Notes: a model not told the origin generated them from the sequence alone. A stretch of DNA of 64,000 nucleotides from Cladorhizidae sp. MBARI D1340-BT2 (GCA_028752905.1 JAQNBH010000013.1:21325477-21389476), one strand, 5' to 3'; numbered from the stretch's first letter, positions 1 to 10,125 are shown. Program-made: numbers and translations.

Positions 1-255
1 GATTCTATCAAGTCCATTACTGTGAAGTATGCAAAATATACGGATGTTTGGTATCAAGAGAGAGAACAGAGAGAGGCCTACCTTTAGAGCTATATATCAA
101 GTCTATTAATTGAAGTGTAGAGAATCTATGAAGCTAACATGTTTAGCACAAGATAGAGAACACTGAGAGATACCTATCTTGCAAGTCCATTACAGTGAAG
201 TGTGCAGAATATATGGATGTTTGGTATCAAGAGAGAGCACTTAGAGAGTCCTATC

Positions 256-259
256 TTAA
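256..259. repeat. Left target-site duplication TTAA
   Basis: This TTAA directly precedes the left terminal inverted repeat. It matches 977-980, and a single TTAA stands at this point in the uninterrupted units (for example near 2638-2641). Confidence 0.95.
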
Positions 260-274
260 CACTTAGCGGACCGT
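260..274 (+). repeat. Left terminal inverted repeat, 15 bp
   Basis: CACTTAGCGGACCGT is the perfect reverse complement of 962-976. Beyond 15 bp the two ends diverge, although both continue with a CACG-containing stretch. Confidence 0.95.
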
Positions 275-292
275 TGTCACGAATTCGTGACA
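275..292. promoter_or_regulatory. Perfect 18-bp palindrome (candidate protein-binding site 1)
   Basis: TGTCACGAATTCGTGACA is fully self-complementary and starts one base after the left terminal repeat. It is the first of three sites with GTCACG arms. Confidence 0.7.
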
Positions 293-317
293 CGCGCAGG
301 CGTATCTATAAGACCAT

Positions 318-335
318 TGTCACGTATTCGTGACA
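318..335. promoter_or_regulatory. Imperfect 18-bp palindrome (candidate site 2)
   Basis: The arms TGTCACG and CGTGACA flank a non-symmetric TATT core. The site lies exactly 43 bp after site 1. A lone half site, TGTCAC, follows at about 344. Confidence 0.65.
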
Positions 336-361
336 GTAGTAATTGTCACCTGTAGACCACC

Positions 362-377
362 GTCACGATATCGTGAC
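362..377. promoter_or_regulatory. Perfect 16-bp palindrome (candidate site 3)
   Basis: GTCACGATATCGTGAC is self-complementary and keeps the 43-bp register. The core (ATAT) differs from site 1 (AATT) while both arms are kept, which fits selection on the arms. Confidence 0.65.
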
Positions 378-392
378 AGCCACTTCATTTTG

Positions 393-424
393 ACCACGAA
401 CGGTTTTTTACTATGGTTCGTGGT
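393..424. repeat. Inverted repeat with 14-base loop inside the transposon
   Basis: ACCACGAAC (393-401) pairs with GTTCGTGGT (416-424). The loop contains a T6 run. It directly follows the 43-bp repeats. The structure could be a hairpin, but nothing shows that it works as a terminator. Confidence 0.55.
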
Positions 425-490
425 TGTTAGCTATGAATGGCCTGTGGTTATGATACCCAGACTCTACTAGAGAGGTATTGATGATATGGG

Positions 491-650
491 AGCGCTAGCT
501 GGTTAGCTACTTGGGTCCGATAGCTAGCTAGCTACATGAAGCGCTAGCTCGTTAGTGGGCTAGCTAGCTATTTAGCTACGCTAGCTACTATTCCTACACT
601 ATTTAGATGCGCTAGCTAAACTATTTACTATTCATACACTATTTAGCTTG
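491..650. repeat. TAGCTA/GCTAGC-rich subterminal repeats in the transposon
   Basis: GCGCTAGCT recurs at about 492, 541 and 609, with many TAGCTAGCTA stretches between. A 20-bp segment at 587-606 (ACTATTC-TACACTATTTAG) is repeated at 627-646 with one mismatch, 40 bp apart. The short self-complementary motifs could form secondary structure. No function is evident. Confidence 0.65.
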
Positions 651-961
651 ATCTAACAGTCATAAAAGAAACCACTAGGTTTATATTAGCTGAAGTAAAG
701 TTACTTACTCACCTTGGTAACAAGAGTTCTTCGCTTTACTTTTTAAAATTATTATCAGCTCATATACTTGAAAAACCTTTTGAGATTTGAGTAATGAAGT
801 ACCAGTAAGTAATCATAGAGAGGAGTAGCACCTAGCAGTTGTCTATCAAGCTTGGAACACGAGGAAAACTAAATATATTGCCCACCGTTAAACGCCCGGT
901 CTCTGGGAATAGATGCGCGTTCGAATTGAATAATCTCGCGTTGACATTTCAATTAACGTGT

Positions 962-976
962 ACGGTCCGCTAAGTG
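962..976 (-). repeat. Right terminal inverted repeat, 15 bp
   Basis: ACGGTCCGCTAAGTG is the perfect reverse complement of 260-274. It forms the right boundary of the transposon against the TTAA duplication. Confidence 0.95.
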
Positions 977-980
977 TTAA
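977..980. repeat. Right target-site duplication TTAA
   Basis: This is the second copy of the target, directly after the right terminal repeat. After it the satellite resumes with TAGCTATACATCAACTC, exactly as in other block-A copies. Confidence 0.95.
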
Positions 981-2577
981 TAGCTATACATCAACTCTAT
1001 TCAGTGAAGTGTGGATAATCTACGAAGCTAACATGTTTACCATCAAGTAAGAGTACAATTCATAACTGCCCTAATTAACAAGACCATGTCCCAGATTTTG
1101 TCAACTGATAGAGAAGGCCCTTATCTGCAACATGTCAACAGATTATCAATAAATGTAGTGGTTTTTCACTGGCAGGCCACCGCTTTGGCAACTGGAAAAC
1201 GCCAGGAAATATCGCAAACCTTACCACTTCAAATCACCATAACTTACTAATACTTAGAGTACTCAAACTTTTGGCACGTACAAAAGACAGATAATTAGAA
1301 GGGCTATCCGATGATATAAAAATTATCTTTTTTGGATAAAGTTTAGAAAAGTTATGAGCTTTACGGCAAAAAAACAAGATTTTTGGGGGGAAAATGAGAA
1401 ACATATAGACCAAATTAGGGCAAATATCAAGATAGAGAACACATAATGAAACCTATCATTCGAATCATATCAAGTCCATTACAGTGAAGTGTGCAGAATA
1501 TATGGATGTTTGTATCAAGAGAGAGCACTTAGAGAGTCCTATGTTAATAGCTTTACATCAAGTCTATTCAGTGAAGTGTGGATAATCTACGAAGCTAACA
1601 TGTTTAGCATCAAGTAAGAGTACAATTCATAACTGCCCTAATTAACAAGACCATGTCCCAGATTTTGTCAACTGATAGAGAAGGCCCTTATCTGCAACAT
1701 GTCAACAGATTATCAATAAATGTAGTGGTTTTTCACTGGCAGGCCACCGCTTTGGCAACTGGAAAACGCCAGGAAATATCGCAAACCTTACCACTTCAAA
1801 TCACCATAACTTGCTAATACTTAGAGTACTCAAACTTTTGGCACGTACAAAAGACAGATAATTAGAAGGGCTATCCGGTGATATAAAAATTATCTTTTTT
1901 GGGTAAAGTGTAGAACAGTTATGAGCTTTACGGCAAAAAAACAAGATTTTTGGGGGGAAAATGAGAAACATATAGACCAAATTAGGGCAAATATCAAGAT
2001 AGAGAACACATAATGAAACCTATCATTCGAATCATATCAAGTCCATTACAGTGAAGTTTGCAGAATATTATGGATGTTTGATATCAACAGAGAGCACAGG
2101 GAGAGACCAATCTTAATAGCTATATATCAAGTTTATTCAGTGAAGTGTGGAGAATCTATGAAGCTAACCTCTCTAGCATCAAGATAGAGAACACATAGAG
2201 AAACCTATCATTCGAGTCATATCAAGTCCATTACAGTGAAGTATGCATAATAAATGTTTTTTTTGTATCAACAGAGAGCACAGAGAGAGACCTGTCTTAA
2301 TAGCTATATATCAATGAAGTTTGGAGAATCCATGAAGCTAACATATTTAGCATCAAGAGAGAGCAGAGAGAAACCTATCTTGTGATTCTATCAAGTCCAT
2401 TACTGTGAAGTATGCAGAATATACGGATGTTTGGTATCAAGAGAGAGAACAGAGAGAGGCCTACCTTTAGAGCTATATATCAAGTCTATTAATTGAAGTG
2501 TAGAGAATCTATGAAGCTAACATGTTTAGCACAAGATAGAGAACACTGAGAGATACCTATCTTGCAAGTCCATTACA

Positions 2578-3145
2578 GTGAAGTGTGCAGAATATATGGA
2601 TGTTTGGTATCAAGAGAGAGCACTTAGAGAGTCCTATCTTAATAGCTATACATCAACTCTATTCAGTGAAGTGTGGATAATCTACGAAGCTAACATGTTT
2701 ACCATCAAGTAAGAGTACAATTCATAACTGCCCTAATTAACAAGACCATGTCCCAGATTTTGTCAACTGATAGAGAAGGCCCTTATCTGCAACATGTCAA
2801 CAGATTATCAATAAATGTAGTGGTTTTTCACTGGCAGGCCACCGCTTTGGCAACTGGAAAACGCCAGGAAATATCGCAAACCTTACCACTTCAAATCACC
2901 ATAACTTACTAATACTTAGAGTACTCAAACTTTTGGCACGTACAAAAGACAGATAATTAGAAGGGCTATCCGATGATATAAAAATTATCTTTTTTGGATA
3001 AAGTTTAGAAAAGTTATGAGCTTTACGGCAAAAAAACAAGATTTTTGGGGGGAAAATGAGAAACATATAGACCAAATTAGGGCAAATATCAAGATAGAGA
3101 ACACATAATGAAACCTATCATTCGAATCATATCAAGTCCATTACA
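2578..3145. repeat. Block A of the reference unit (568 bp)
   Basis: Measured from GTGAAG to GTGAAG, this is one beta-alpha dimer of 184 bp carrying the 384-bp insertion. A-specific forms are TGTTTGGTATC, CCTATCTTAATAGCTATAC, ACCATCAAG, CTTACTAAT, CCGATGAT and GGATAAAGTTTAGAAAAG. It is a diverged tandem duplicate of block B. Confidence 0.9.
2710..3093. repeat. 384-bp insertion fixed in the alpha monomer of blocks A and B
   Basis: Comparison with the uninterrupted alpha monomer at 3802 gives an exact insertion: ATCAAG before it (2704-2709) and ATCAAG at its end (3088-3093), so a 378-bp core plus a 6-bp direct repeat. Inverted copies of TGCCCTAATT lie near the ends (2729-2738 and 3075-3084). 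This looks like an old, degenerate mobile element inserted before the A/B duplication, but the 6-bp repeat could also be chance. The same insert is present in 73 complete A or B copies in the window. It contains no convincing gene. Confidence 0.7.
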
Positions 3146-3712
3146 GTGAAGTGTGCAGAATATATGGATGTTTGTATCAAGAGAGAGCACTTAGAGAGTC
3201 CTATGTTAATAGCTTTACATCAAGTCTATTCAGTGAAGTGTGGATAATCTACGAAGCTAACATGTTTAGCATCAAGTAAGAGTACAATTCATAACTGCCC
3301 TAATTAACAAGACCATGTCCCAGATTTTGTCAACTGATAGAGAAGGCCCTTATCTGCAACATGTCAACAGATTATCAATAAATGTAGTGGTTTTTCACTG
3401 GCAGGCCACCGCTTTGGCAACTGGAAAACGCCAGGAAATATCGCAAACCTTACCACTTCAAATCACCATAACTTGCTAATACTTAGAGTACTCAAACTTT
3501 TGGCACGTACAAAAGACAGATAATTAGAAGGGCTATCCGGTGATATAAAAATTATCTTTTTTGGGTAAAGTGTAGAACAGTTATGAGCTTTACGGCAAAA
3601 AAACAAGATTTTTGGGGGGAAAATGAGAAACATATAGACCAAATTAGGGCAAATATCAAGATAGAGAACACATAATGAAACCTATCATTCGAATCATATC
3701 AAGTCCATTACA
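3146..3712. repeat. Block B of the reference unit (567 bp)
   Basis: This block is homologous to A along its whole length and is one base shorter (TGTTTGTATC). B-specific forms are CCTATGTTAATAGCTTTAC, AGCATCAAG, CTTGCTAAT, CCGGTGAT and GGGTAAAGTGTAGAACAG. These markers show which block was lost in the short units. Confidence 0.9.
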
Positions 3713-4239
3713 GTGAAGTTTGCAGAATATTATGGATGTTTGATATCAACAGAGAGCACAGGGAGAGACCAATCTTAATAGCTATATATCAAGTTTATTC
3801 AGTGAAGTGTGGAGAATCTATGAAGCTAACCTGTCTAGCATCAAGATAGAGAACACATAGAGAAACCTATCATTCGAGTCATATCAAGTCCATTACAGTG
3901 AAGTATGCATAATAAATGTTTTTTTTGTATCAACAGAGAGCACAGAGAGAGACCTGTCTTAATAGCTATATATCAATGAAGTTTGGAGAATCCATGAAGC
4001 TAACATATTTAACATCAAGAGAGAGCAGAGAGAAACCTATCTTGTGATTCTATCAAGTCCATTACTGTGAAGTATGCAGAATATACGGATGTTTGGTATC
4101 AAGAGAGAGAACAGAGAGAGGCCTACCTTTAGAGCTATATATCAAGTCTATTAATTGAAGTGTAGAGAATCTATGAAGCTAACATGTTTAGCACAAGATA
4201 GAGAACACTGAGAGATACCTATCTTGCAAGTCCATTACA
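3713..4239. repeat. Block C of the reference unit (527 bp, three uninterrupted dimers)
   Basis: GTGAAG-like marks fall at 3713, 3802, 3898, 3976, 4067 and 4155, with the next at 4240. That gives monomers of 89, 96, 78, 91, 88 and 85 bp, or dimers of 185, 169 and 173 bp. The 78-bp monomer lacks about 10 bp before ATGAAG. The block runs across the GATTCT anchor into the next unit. Confidence 0.9.
3802..3897. repeat. Alpha monomer without insertion (96 bp, reference)
   Basis: This reads GTGAAGTGTGGAGAATCTATG...AGCATCAAGATAGAGAACAC... and shows the ancestral join CATCAAG|ATAGAGAACAC. In blocks A and B that join is interrupted by 384 bp (480 bp instead of 96). Neighbouring beta monomers (3713, 3898) differ by GTCCATTACAG before GTGAAG and GGATGTTT downstream. 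Confidence 0.85.
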
Positions 4240-5707
4240 GTGAAGTGTGCAGAATATATGGATGTTTGGTATCAAGAGAGAGCACTTAGAGAGTCCTATC
4301 TTAATAGCTATACATCAACTCTATTCAGTGAAGTGTGGATAATCTACGAAGCTAACATGTTTACCATCAAGTAAGAGTACAATTCATAACTGCCCTAATT
4401 AACAAGACCATGTCCCAGATTTTGTCAACTGATAGAGAAGGCCCTTATCTGCAACATGTCAACAGATTATCAATAAATGTAGTGGTTTTTCACTGGCAGG
4501 CCACCGCTTTGGCAACTGGAAAACGCCAGGAAATATCGCAAACCTTACCACTTCAAATCACCATAACTTACTAATACTTAGAGTACTCAAACTTTTGGCA
4601 CGTACAAAAGACAGATAATTAGAAGGGCTATCCGATGATATAAAAATTATCTTTTTTGGATAAAGTTTAGAAAAGTTATGAGCTTTACGGCAAAAAAACA
4701 AGATTTTTGGGGGGAAAATGAGAAACATATAGACCAAATTAGGGCAAATATCAAGATAGAGAACACATAATGAAACCTATCATTCGAATCATATCAAGTC
4801 CATTACAGTGAAGTGTGCAGAATATATGGATGTTTGTATCAAGAGAGAGCACTTAGAGAGTCCTATGTTAATAGCTTTACATCAAGTCTATTCAGTGAAG
4901 TGTGGATAATCTACGAAGCTAACATGTTTAGCATCAAGTAAGAGTACAATTCATAACTGCCCTAATTAACAAGACCATGTCCCAGATTTTGTCAACTGAT
5001 AGAGAAGGCCCTTATCTGCAACATGTCAACAGATTATCAATAAATGTAGTGGTTTTTCACTGGCAGGCCACCGCTTTGGCAACTGGAAAACGCCAGGAAA
5101 TATCGCAAACCTTACCACTTCAAATCACCATAACTTGCTAATACTTAGAGTACTCAAACTTTTGGCACGTACAAAAGACAGATAATTAGAAGGGCTATCC
5201 GGTGATATAAAAATTATCTTTTTTGGGTAAAGTGTAGAACAGTTATGAGCTTTACGGCAAAAAAACAAGATTTTTGGGGGGGAAATGAGAAACATATAGA
5301 CCAAATTAGGGCAAATATCAAGATAGAGAACACATAATGAAACCTATCATTCGAATCATATCAAGTCCATTACAGTGAAGTTTGCAGAATATTATGGATG
5401 TTTGATATCAACAGAGAGCACAGGGAGAGACCAATCTTAATAGCTATATATCAAGTTTATTCAGTGAAGTGTGGAGAATCTATGAAGCTAACCTGTCTAG
5501 CATCAAGATAGAGAACACATAGAGAAACCTATCATTCGAGTCATATCAAGTCCATTACAGTGAAGTATGCATAATAAATGTTTTTTTTGTATCAACAGAG
5601 AGCACAGAGAGAGACCTGTCTTAATAGCTATATATCAATGAAGTTTGGAGAATCCATGAAGCTAACATATTTAGCATCAAGAGAGAGCAGAGAGAAACCT
5701 ATCTTGT
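4046..5707. repeat. Unit 3, 1662 bp
   Basis: Common left-compartment form. The block-B purine/T tract near 5271-5285 reads T5 G7 A3 instead of T5 G6 A4. Confidence 0.95.
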
Positions 5708-7369
5708 GATTCTATCAAGTCCATTACTGTGAAGTATGCAGAATATACGGATGTTTGGTATCAAGAGAGAGAACAGAGAGAGGCCTACCTTTAGAGCTAT
5801 ATATCAAGTCTATTAATTGAAGTGTAGAGAATCTATGAAGCTAACATGTTTAGCACAAGATAGAGAACACTGAGAGATACCTATCTTGCAAGTCCATTAC
5901 AGTGAAGTGTGCAGAATATATGGATGTTTGGTATCAAGAGAGAGCACTTAGAGAGTCCTATCTTAATAGCTATACATCAACTCTATTCAGTGAAGTGTGG
6001 ATAATCTACGAAGCTAACATGTTTACCATCAAGTAAGAGTACAATTCATAACTGCCCTAATTAACAAGACCATGTCCCAGATTTTGTCAACTGATAGAGA
6101 AGGCCCTTATCTGCAACATGTCAACAGATTATCAATAAATGTAGTGGTTTTTCACTGGCAGGCCACCGCTTTGGCAACTGGAAAACGCCAGGAAATATCG
6201 CAAACCTTACCACTTCAAATCACCATAACTTACTAATACTTAGAGTACTCAAACTTTTGGCACGTACAAAAGACAGATAATTAGAAGGGCTATCCGATGA
6301 TATAAAAATTATCTTTTTTGGATAAAGTTTAGAAAAGTTATGAGCTTTACGGCAAAAAAACAAGATTTTTGGGGGGAAAATGAGAAACATATAGACCAAA
6401 TTAGGGCAAATATCAAGATAGAGAACACATAATGAAACCTATCATTCGAATCATATCAAGTCCATTACAGTGAAGTGTGCAGAATATATGGATGTTTGTA
6501 TCAAGAGAGAGCACTTAGAGAGTCCTATGTTAATAGCTTTACATCAAGTCTATTCAGTGAAGTGTGGATAATCTACGAAGCTAACATGTTTAGCATCAAG
6601 TAAGAGTACAATTCATAACTGCCCTAATTAACAAGACCATGTCCCAGATTTTGTCAACTGATAGAGAAGGCCCTTATCTGCAACATGTCAACAGATTATC
6701 AATAAATGTAGTGGTTTTTCACTGGCAGGCCACCGCTTTGGCAACTGGAAAACGCCAGGAAATATCGCAAACCTTACCACTTCAAATCACCATAACTTGC
6801 TAATACTTAGAGTACTCAAACTTTTGGCACGTACAAAAGACAGATAATTAGAAGGGCTATCCGGTGATATAAAAATTATCTTTTTTGGGTAAAGTGTAGA
6901 ACAGTTATGAGCTTTACGGCAAAAAAACAAGATTTTTGGGGGGAAAATGAGAAACATATAGACCAAATTAGGGCAAATATCAAGATAGAGAACACATAAT
7001 GAAACCTATCATTCGAATCATATCAAGTCCATTACAGTGAAGTTTGCAGAATATTATGGATGTTTGATATCAACAGAGAGCACAGGGAGAGACCAATCTT
7101 AATAGCTATATATCAAGTTTATTCAGTGAAGTGTGGAGAATCTATGAAGCTAACCTGTCTAGCATCAAGATAGAGAACACATAGAGAAACCTATCATTCG
7201 AGTCATATCAAGTCCATTACAGTGAAGTATGCATAATAAATGTTTTTTTTGTATCAACAGAGAGCACAGAGAGAGACCTGTCTTAATAGCTATATATCAA
7301 TGAAGTTTGGAGAATCCATGAAGCTAACATATTTAACATCAAGAGAGAGCAGAGAGAAACCTATCTTGT
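5708..7369. repeat. Unit 4, 1662 bp
   Basis: Common left form ending with ATTTAACATC (near 7331), as in unit 2. Confidence 0.95.
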
Positions 7370-8463
7370 GATTCTATCAAGTCCATTACTGTGAAGTATG
7401 CAGAATATACGGATGTTTGGTATCAAGAGAGAGAACAGAGAGAGGCCTACCTTTAGAGCTATATATCAAGTCTATTAATTGAAGTGTAGAGAATCTATGA
7501 AGCTAACATGTTTAGCACAAGATAGAGAACACTGAGAGATACCTATCTTGCAAGTCCATTACAGTGAAGTGTGCAGAATATATGGATGTTTGTATCAAGA
7601 GAGAGCACTTAGAGAGTCCTATGTTAATAGCTTTACATCAAGTCTATTCAGTGAAGTGTGGATAATCTACGAAGCTAACATGTTTAGCATCAAGTAAGAG
7701 TACAATTCATAACTGCCCTAATTAACAAGACCATGTCCCAGATTTTGTCAACTGATAGAGAAGGCCCTTATCTGCAACATGTCAACAGATTATCAATAAA
7801 TGTAGTGGTTTTTCACTGGCAGGCCACCGCTTTGGCAACTGGAAAACGCCAGGAAATATCGCAAACCTTACCACTTCAAATCACCATAACTTGCTAATAC
7901 TTAGAGTACTCAAACTTTTGGCACGTACAAAAGACAGATAATTAGAAGGGCTATCCGGTGATATAAAAATTATCTTTTTTGGGTAAAGTGTAGAACAGTT
8001 ATGAGCTTTACGGCAAAAAAACAAGATTTTTGGGGGGAAAATGAGAAACATATAGACCAAATTAGGGCAAATATCAAGATAGAGAACACATAATGAAACC
8101 TATCATTCGAATCATATCAAGTCCATTACAGTGAAGTTTGCAGAATATTATGGATGTTTGATATCAACAGAGAGCACAGGGAGAGACCAATCTTAATAGC
8201 TATATATCAAGTTTATTCAGTGAAGTGTGGAGAATCTATGAAGCTAACCTGTCTAGCATCAAGATAGAGAACACATAGAGAAACCTATCATTCGAGTCAT
8301 ATCAAGTCCATTACAGTGAAGTATGCATAATAAATGTTTTTTTTGTATCAACAGAGAGCACAGAGAGAGACCTGTCTTAATAGCTATATATCAATGAAGT
8401 TTGGAGAATCCATGAAGCTAACATATTTAGCATCAAGAGAGAGCAGAGAGAAACCTATCTTGT
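7370..8463. repeat. Unit 5, 1094 bp, A/B crossover product
   Basis: The unit is 568 bp shorter than standard, exactly one block A. After CTATCTTGCAAGTCC, which normally leads into block A, the sequence at about 7591 already has the B forms TGTTTGTATC, CCTATGTTAATAGCTTTAC and GGGTAAAGTG. The exchange therefore fell within roughly 7548-7592. It is the only short unit of this kind in the window. Confidence 0.93.
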
Positions 8464-10125
8464 GATTCTATCAAGTCCATTACTGTGAAGTATGCAGAAT
8501 ATACGGATGTTTGGTATCAAGAGAGAGAACAGAGAGAGGCCTACCTTTAGAGCTATATATCAAGTCTATTAATTGAAGTGTAGAGAATCTATGAAGCTAA
8601 CATGTTTAGCACAAGATAGAGAACACTGAGAGATACCTATCTTGCAAGTCCATTACAGTGAAGTGTGCAGAATATATGGATGTTTGGTATCAAGAGAGAG
8701 CACTTAGAGAGTCCTATCTTAATAGCTATACATCAACTCTATTCAGTGAAGTGTGGATAATCTACGAAGCTAACATGTTTACCATCAAGTAAGAGTACAA
8801 TTCATAACTGCCCTAATTAACAAGACCATGTCCCAGATTTTGTCAACTGATAGAGAAGGCCCTTATCTGCAACATGTCAACAGATTATCAATAAATGTAG
8901 TGGTTTTTCACTGGCAGGCCACCGCTTTGGCAACTGGAAAACGCCAGGAAATATCGCAAACCTTACCACTTCAAATCACCATAACTTACTAATACTTAGA
9001 GTACTCAAACTTTTGGCACGTACAAAAGACAGATAATTAGAAGGGCTATCCGATGATATAAAAATTATCTTTTTTGGATAAAGTTTAGAAAAGTTATGAG
9101 CTTTACGGCAAAAAAACAAGATTTTTGGGGGGGAAATGAGAAACATATAGACCAAATTAGGGCAAATATCAAGATAGAGAACACATAATGAAACCTATCA
9201 TTCGAATCATATCAAGTCCATTACAGTGAAGTGTGCAGAATATATGGATGTTTGTATCAAGAGAGAGCACTTAGAGAGTCCTATGTTAATAGCTTTACAT
9301 CAAGTCTATTCAGTGAAGTGTGGATAATCTACGAAGCTAACATGTTTAGCATCAAGTAAGAGTACAATTCATAACTGCCCTAATTAACAAGACCATGTCC
9401 CAGATTTTGTCAACTGATAGAGAAGGCCCTTATCTGCAACATGTCAACAGATTATCAATAAATGTAGTGGTTTTTCACTGGCAGGCCACCGCTTTGGCAA
9501 CTGGAAAACGCCAGGAAATATCGCAAACCTTACCACTTCAAATCACCATAACTTGCTAATACTTAGAGTACTCAAACTTTTGGCACGTACAAAAGACAGA
9601 TAATTAGAAGGGCTATCCGGTGATATAAAAATTATCTTTTTTGGGTAAAGTGTAGAACAGTTATGAGCTTTACGGCAAAAAAACAAGATTTTTGGGGGGA
9701 AAATGAGAAACATATAGACCAAATTAGGGCAAATATCAAGATAGAGAACACATAATGAAACCTATCATTCGAATCATATCAAGTCCATTACAGTGAAGTT
9801 TGCAGAATATTATGGATGTTTGATATCAACAGAGAGCACAGGGAGAGACCAATCTTAATAGCTATATATCAAGTTTATTCAGTGAAGTGTGGAGAATCTA
9901 TGAAGCTAACCTGTCTAGCATCAAGATAGAGAACACATAGAGAAACCTATCATTCGAGTCATATCAAGTCCATTACAGTGAAGTATGCATAATAAATGTT
10001 TTTTTTGTATCAACAGAGAGCACAGAGAGAGACCTGTCTTAATAGCTATATATCAATGAAGTTTGGAGAATCCATGAAGCTAACATATTTAGCATCAAGA
10101 GAGAGCAGAGAGAAACCTATCTTGT
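8464..10125. repeat. Unit 6, 1662 bp
   Basis: Common left form. The block-A tract is T5 G7 A3 (G run 9127-9133). Confidence 0.95.

Larger units (their letters stand above)
269..397 (+). repeat. Three 43-bp direct repeats, each with a palindrome, at the transposon left end
   Basis: GACC followed a few bases later by a GTCACG...CGTGAC palindrome starts at 269, 312 and 355, spaced exactly 43 bp. The first 24 or so bases of each copy are conserved and the rest diverges. The first copy overlaps the terminal inverted repeat. Regular spacing next to a terminus suggests binding sites for the transposase or a host factor; that role is inference. Confidence 0.85.
260..976. mobile_element. Non-autonomous TTAA-target DNA transposon (MITE-like, possibly piggyBac-like), 717 bp
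   Basis: This single-copy insertion lies in block A of unit 1. The other full units read CTATCTTAATAGCTATACAT at this site. Here the sequence reads CTATCTTAA, then 717 bp, then TTAATAGCTATACAT, so TTAA is duplicated and unit 1 is longer than standard by exactly 717 + 4 bp. The ends are perfect 15-bp inverted repeats (CACTTAGCGGACCGT). TTAA duplication is the hallmark of the piggyBac superfamily, but the termini begin CAC rather than the classical CCC, so the superfamily is inference. I see no transposase-length frame. The left end holds three palindromic sites, the middle is rich in TAGCTA, and in the right third (about 650-960) I recognise nothing. Confidence 0.9.
1..2383. repeat. Unit 1, 2383 bp, split by a 717-bp transposon
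   Basis: This is a 1662-bp unit plus 721 bp (the 717-bp element and a 4-bp TTAA duplication). It begins at the window edge and has the GCAAAATATAC form near 31-41, otherwise seen only in units 8 and 12. Block C carries a private CCTCTCTAGC near 2168 where other units have CCTGTCTAGC. Confidence 0.95.
2384..4045. repeat. Unit 2, 1662 bp, reference full unit
   Basis: This uninterrupted full unit is used here to define blocks A, B and C. It has the common forms ACCATGTCCC, CTTACTAAT and CCGATGAT in A, CTTGCTAAT and CCGGTGAT in B, and T8 in C. The last C monomers read ATTTAACATC (near 4010) rather than the commoner ATTTAGCATC. Confidence 0.95.

Noticed and set aside
393..424. Intrinsic transcription terminator in the transposon
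   Set aside because: The T run lies in the loop, not after the stem, and the likely host is a eukaryote. It is kept only as an inverted repeat.
260..976. CACTA (CMC/EnSpm) or hAT element
   Set aside because: The ends read CACTT, not CACTA, and the duplicated target is TTAA (4 bp), not 3 bp or 8 bp.
2752..2916. Open frame of 54 codons starting ATGTCCCAG within the 384-bp insertion, present in most A and B blocks
   Set aside because: It is short and has no recognisable motif. It is destroyed by the ATG to AAAG change in many units, and is expected by chance in a repeated sequence.
3120..3136. CENP-B box-like match around CATTCGAATCATATC
   Set aside because: Only the TTCG part fits. The CGGG part of the consensus is missing.
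5708..10125. A dimeric period suggested by alternating ATTTAGCATC/ATTTAACATC in units 1-5
   Set aside because: No other marker alternates with it, and units 14-16 carry the variant consecutively, so it is a scattered single variant.
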